Shown here: positions 6,555-8,058 of the stretch, in pieces
How the letters are laid out: the number at the start of each line of letters is the position of its first letter
Numbering within the stretch: the first letter of the stretch is position 1
From: Anaerolineales bacterium
Lineage (GTDB): Bacteria; Chloroflexota; Anaerolineae; Anaerolineales; Villigracilaceae
Direction: 5' to 3'
Assembly: GCA_025966435.1 (NCBI GenBank)
Contig: JAICRQ010000143.1
Coordinates: forward strand, 1-8,058
DNA length: 8,058 nt
Position numbers and translations under genes: made by a program
The notes under the pieces: model-generated
The model's database searches: none
Told to the model about the DNA's origin: nothing
Seen by the model: only the letters and a program-made list of their open reading frames with translations

Positions 6555-6643
6555 GCTGCACTCTCCTCTAGATCATGTTTCTGATTCACAGCGCGTGCTC
6601 TACATCCATCGTTCCAACCGTTATGGGCAAAACCAAATAAGGA

Positions 6644-7699
6644 TTATCCCACAACTTCCAGATTTACCAAAGGCACGAGCACGATCTCACCGTCTTCCAG
6701 CTTCACTTCTGCAGCTTGGGCGCGTAGTCCGCTTGGCAACGTGCTCAGCCCTGGGGACAATGAGGACAAGGTGCCGATCATCCCGGCATGGGGCGGACGG
6801 CGCAGGCGGACGGTTTGCCCCGCGCGAAAGGGTTCGAAGCTGTTCGGTTCAGGTGGCTCCGTAGTAACCGGAAGCGGAATGATCACTTCGGGGCGATTCC
6901 CGTAATAACGGTCGAAGTGTTCCGCGTTCACCGTGACCTCGCGTTTGTCGTTCGTCGTCAAGAGTCTGTACGCGGCTGAATTCATAGGCATGGAACCAAA
7001 CCCGTCAGTTACGAGGATCGGATAGCGCATCTGATAGGCAGGCACGATCAAAGGCGAGAGCAGGCTGGAAAGGATCAAGCCACGCACGGGCAGCTCTGCC
7101 GCAGCTTTGAGTGTTTCCAGGTCACGCACGTGTCCACCTAAAATCACCGACCCGCGCAGACTCACGTCGAGCCGGTCTGCCGTGAGGACTTCATCCGGCT
7201 TTTGCAGTAGATTGACCATCAAACCATTATCAATACGGCCGTTCCCCCACACCCCTTGAATCAGTGCGCCCGCGGTCTGGATGACGACGCCGCGTTCGGG
7301 CAACACCTGGGTTACCACACCGGGTAATCCTGCCCGCAATTCCACGCGCGTATCGCCGACTTCCATCAACACTTGGCCGCTGCCCACAATCATCACGCGT
7401 CCTGCACGCGGCGCCTTGATCGAACGGGACATTAAGCCTCCGCTTTCCGCAACCAGCGCGCCCTGCATCACCCGGTCACCTGTATTAACCTTGATCATCT
7501 TATCCGCGACATTTACAGGCACGCCGAATGTGCGTGCCACATCGAAGAGCACATGCTCACGCGCATAATTGGCTTCCGCAATCACGTCGGTTGGGTTCAC
7601 ACGCTGGTTGACGTGAGCGTTCACTTTGCCGGCAACCGGCAGGGTTCGCTCACGGACGATTGTAGCAAGAGGCAGCACATGAAGCATCGGAGCAAGCAT
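6644..7699 (-). CDS. Conserved protein of unknown function with barrel-sandwich-like and KOW-like regions
   Basis: I do not recognise a named family for this 351-residue protein. Residues about 20-125 carry repeated beta-type motifs of a barrel-sandwich/lipoyl-like fold (GKVNAHVNQRVNPTDVIAEA 24-43, VNTGDRVMQGALVAES 71-86, IKAPRAGRVMIVGSG 94-108). A second glycine- and valine-rich stretch covers 124-163. The centre (about 180-235) reads like a small alpha/beta segment (GSVILGGHV, VRGLILSSL, YPILVTDGFGS). The end (about 288-350) resembles a KOW/SH3-type barrel (FRAGQTVRLRRPPHAGMIGTL then VLVPLVNLEVV). There is no signal peptide, transmembrane helix or cysteine cluster, so it is probably cytoplasmic. 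It starts one base after the stop of the upstream gene, with GGGAGG 5 bases before its ATG, so the two are translationally coupled and presumably work together. A scaffold or cofactor-handling role beside the GlmL-like protein is inference only. Confidence 0.7.
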   Translation of the reverse strand: MLAPMLHVLPLATIVRERTLPVAGKVNAHVNQRVNPTDVIAEANYAREHVLFDVARTFGVPVNVADKMIKVNTGDRVMQGALVAESGGLMSRSIKAPRAGRVMIVGSGQVLMEVGDTRVELRAGLPGVVTQVLPERGVVIQTAGALIQGVWGNGRIDNGLMVNLLQKPDEVLTADRLDVSLRGSVILGGHVRDLETLKAAAELPVRGLILSSLLSPLIVPAYQMRYPILVTDGFGSMPMNSAAYRLLTTNDKREVTVNAEHFDRYYGNRPEVIIPLPVTTEPPEPNSFEPFRAGQTVRLRRPPHAGMIGTLSSLSPGLSTLPSGLRAQAAEVKLEDGEIVLVPLVNLEVVG

Positions 7700-7700
7700 T

Positions 7701-8058
7701 CTAGCCTCCCACCGCGTATGACCATCTTTTCATCAGCTCACGCCGCCGCACGGGGTCATTCGGAATCTGCAATGGGCGCCCGCGCGCATCGATGACGACT
7801 CCTAACGCACCACCTGTCACCATAACCGTGCCATTTTTTCCGGGACCCAGCCCGGCATCGGCGCGATGGAAGGGCTGTAAGCTGAGACGAGCAGTCTGCC
7901 CATTGGGCAGCGGCAGGATCTCCAGCCCGCCAAACTTGACCTCGGCACGGGCTTCGGTTCCATCGGCATAGCTGAGCCTGGCGCGCAAGACCTGGTCACC
8001 ATAGTTCGCAGAAGCAATGACAGATATGACTGTCCCCAAACCAATGAACGCGCCCGAC
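7701..8058 (-). CDS. C-terminal end of a GlmL/MutL-like (ASKHA-type) protein, cut by the right edge
   Basis: The minus strand is open from the right edge to the TAG at 7701-7703, giving the last 118 residues of a longer protein; TTG at 8039 is unlikely to be the true start because the frame stays open beyond it. The fragment is beta-rich, and its final part VTGGALGVVIDARGRPLQIP followed by a charged helix (DPVRRRELMKRW) resembles the end of Chloroflexota proteins annotated as glutamate mutase accessory GlmL/MutL-family. Those are ATPases thought to act on adenosylcobalamin mutases, but the catalytic part is outside the window, so this rests on recalled similarity of the tail. It is coupled to the 6644 gene, whose ATG lies one base past this stop. 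It could instead be another beta-barrel protein of unknown role. Confidence 0.5.
   Translation of the reverse strand, partial: SGAFIGLGTVISVIASANYGDQVLRARLSYADGTEARAEVKFGGLEILPLPNGQTARLSLQPFHRADAGLGPGKNGTVMVTGGALGVVIDARGRPLQIPNDPVRRRELMKRWSYAVGG

Noticed and set aside
6553..6864. Plus-strand frame starting opposite the LPNTG gene start
   Set aside because: It covers the end of the 6644 gene in antisense, with no motif and no convincing ribosome site.
7701..8039. Complete 112-codon gene starting at TTG 8039
   Set aside because: The frame stays open to the window edge and reads like the C-terminal domain of a longer protein, so the TTG is more likely an internal Leu codon.

Overview
The window looks like a chromosomal segment of a Gram-positive-like or monoderm bacterium, most likely a member of the Chloroflexota (Anaerolineae-like). 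This is an inference from gene content: a DUF389-type membrane protein carrying a Thr/Ser/Pro linker and an SH3b domain, a two-helix protein ending in an LPNTG-type tail, and a gene pair resembling a GlmL/MutL-family C-terminus plus a conserved unknown protein. No marker gene in the window settles the taxonomy. Composition is uneven. Roughly the first 750 bases and parts of the radical SAM gene are visibly AT-richer than the GC-rich centre and right side.

Layout, left to right. (1) 1-634, minus strand: the N-terminal 211 codons of a BtpA/SgcQ-family TIM-barrel protein, cut by the left edge. (2) 791-862, minus: a tRNA-Lys(CUU) gene, with a hairpin terminator on its 3' side (755-784) and a near-consensus promoter upstream (955-982). 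(3) 1046-2332, plus: the DUF389-like membrane protein fused to SH3b, read from a promoter placed back-to-back with that of the tRNA. (4) 2391-3851 and 3906-4343, plus: an alpha-D-phosphohexomutase and a stand-alone PNKP-type 3'-phosphatase (HAD fold), probably one operon, with a perfect 17-bp inverted repeat just before the mutase ribosome site. (5) 4299-5816, minus: a BchE-like cobalamin-binding radical SAM enzyme with its own clear promoter; it converges on the phosphatase gene with a 45-base overlap of the coding ends. (6) 6024-6554, minus: a two-helix surface-type protein with an LPNTG motif, followed by a strong terminator. (7) 6644-7699 and 7701-8058, minus: a conserved protein of unknown function with barrel-sandwich-like and KOW-like ends, translationally coupled to the upstream gene, whose C-terminus runs in from the right edge and resembles the tail of Chloroflexota GlmL/MutL-family proteins.

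How they fit together: the window is a mosaic of short transcription units rather than one pathway. Cell-envelope themes recur (SH3b domain, LPNTG tail, a hexose-phosphate mutase that could feed wall or glycan sugars). The phosphatase suggests nucleic-acid end repair. The BchE-like enzyme suggests tetrapyrrole or other cobalamin-dependent radical chemistry but does not by itself show phototrophy. I see no CRISPR array, insertion sequence, integrase or defence cassette. The most interesting leads are the BchE-like enzyme, the coupled unknown/GlmL-tail pair, the LPNTG protein, the DUF389-SH3b fusion, and the duplicated anticodon-loop sequence upstream of the tRNA.
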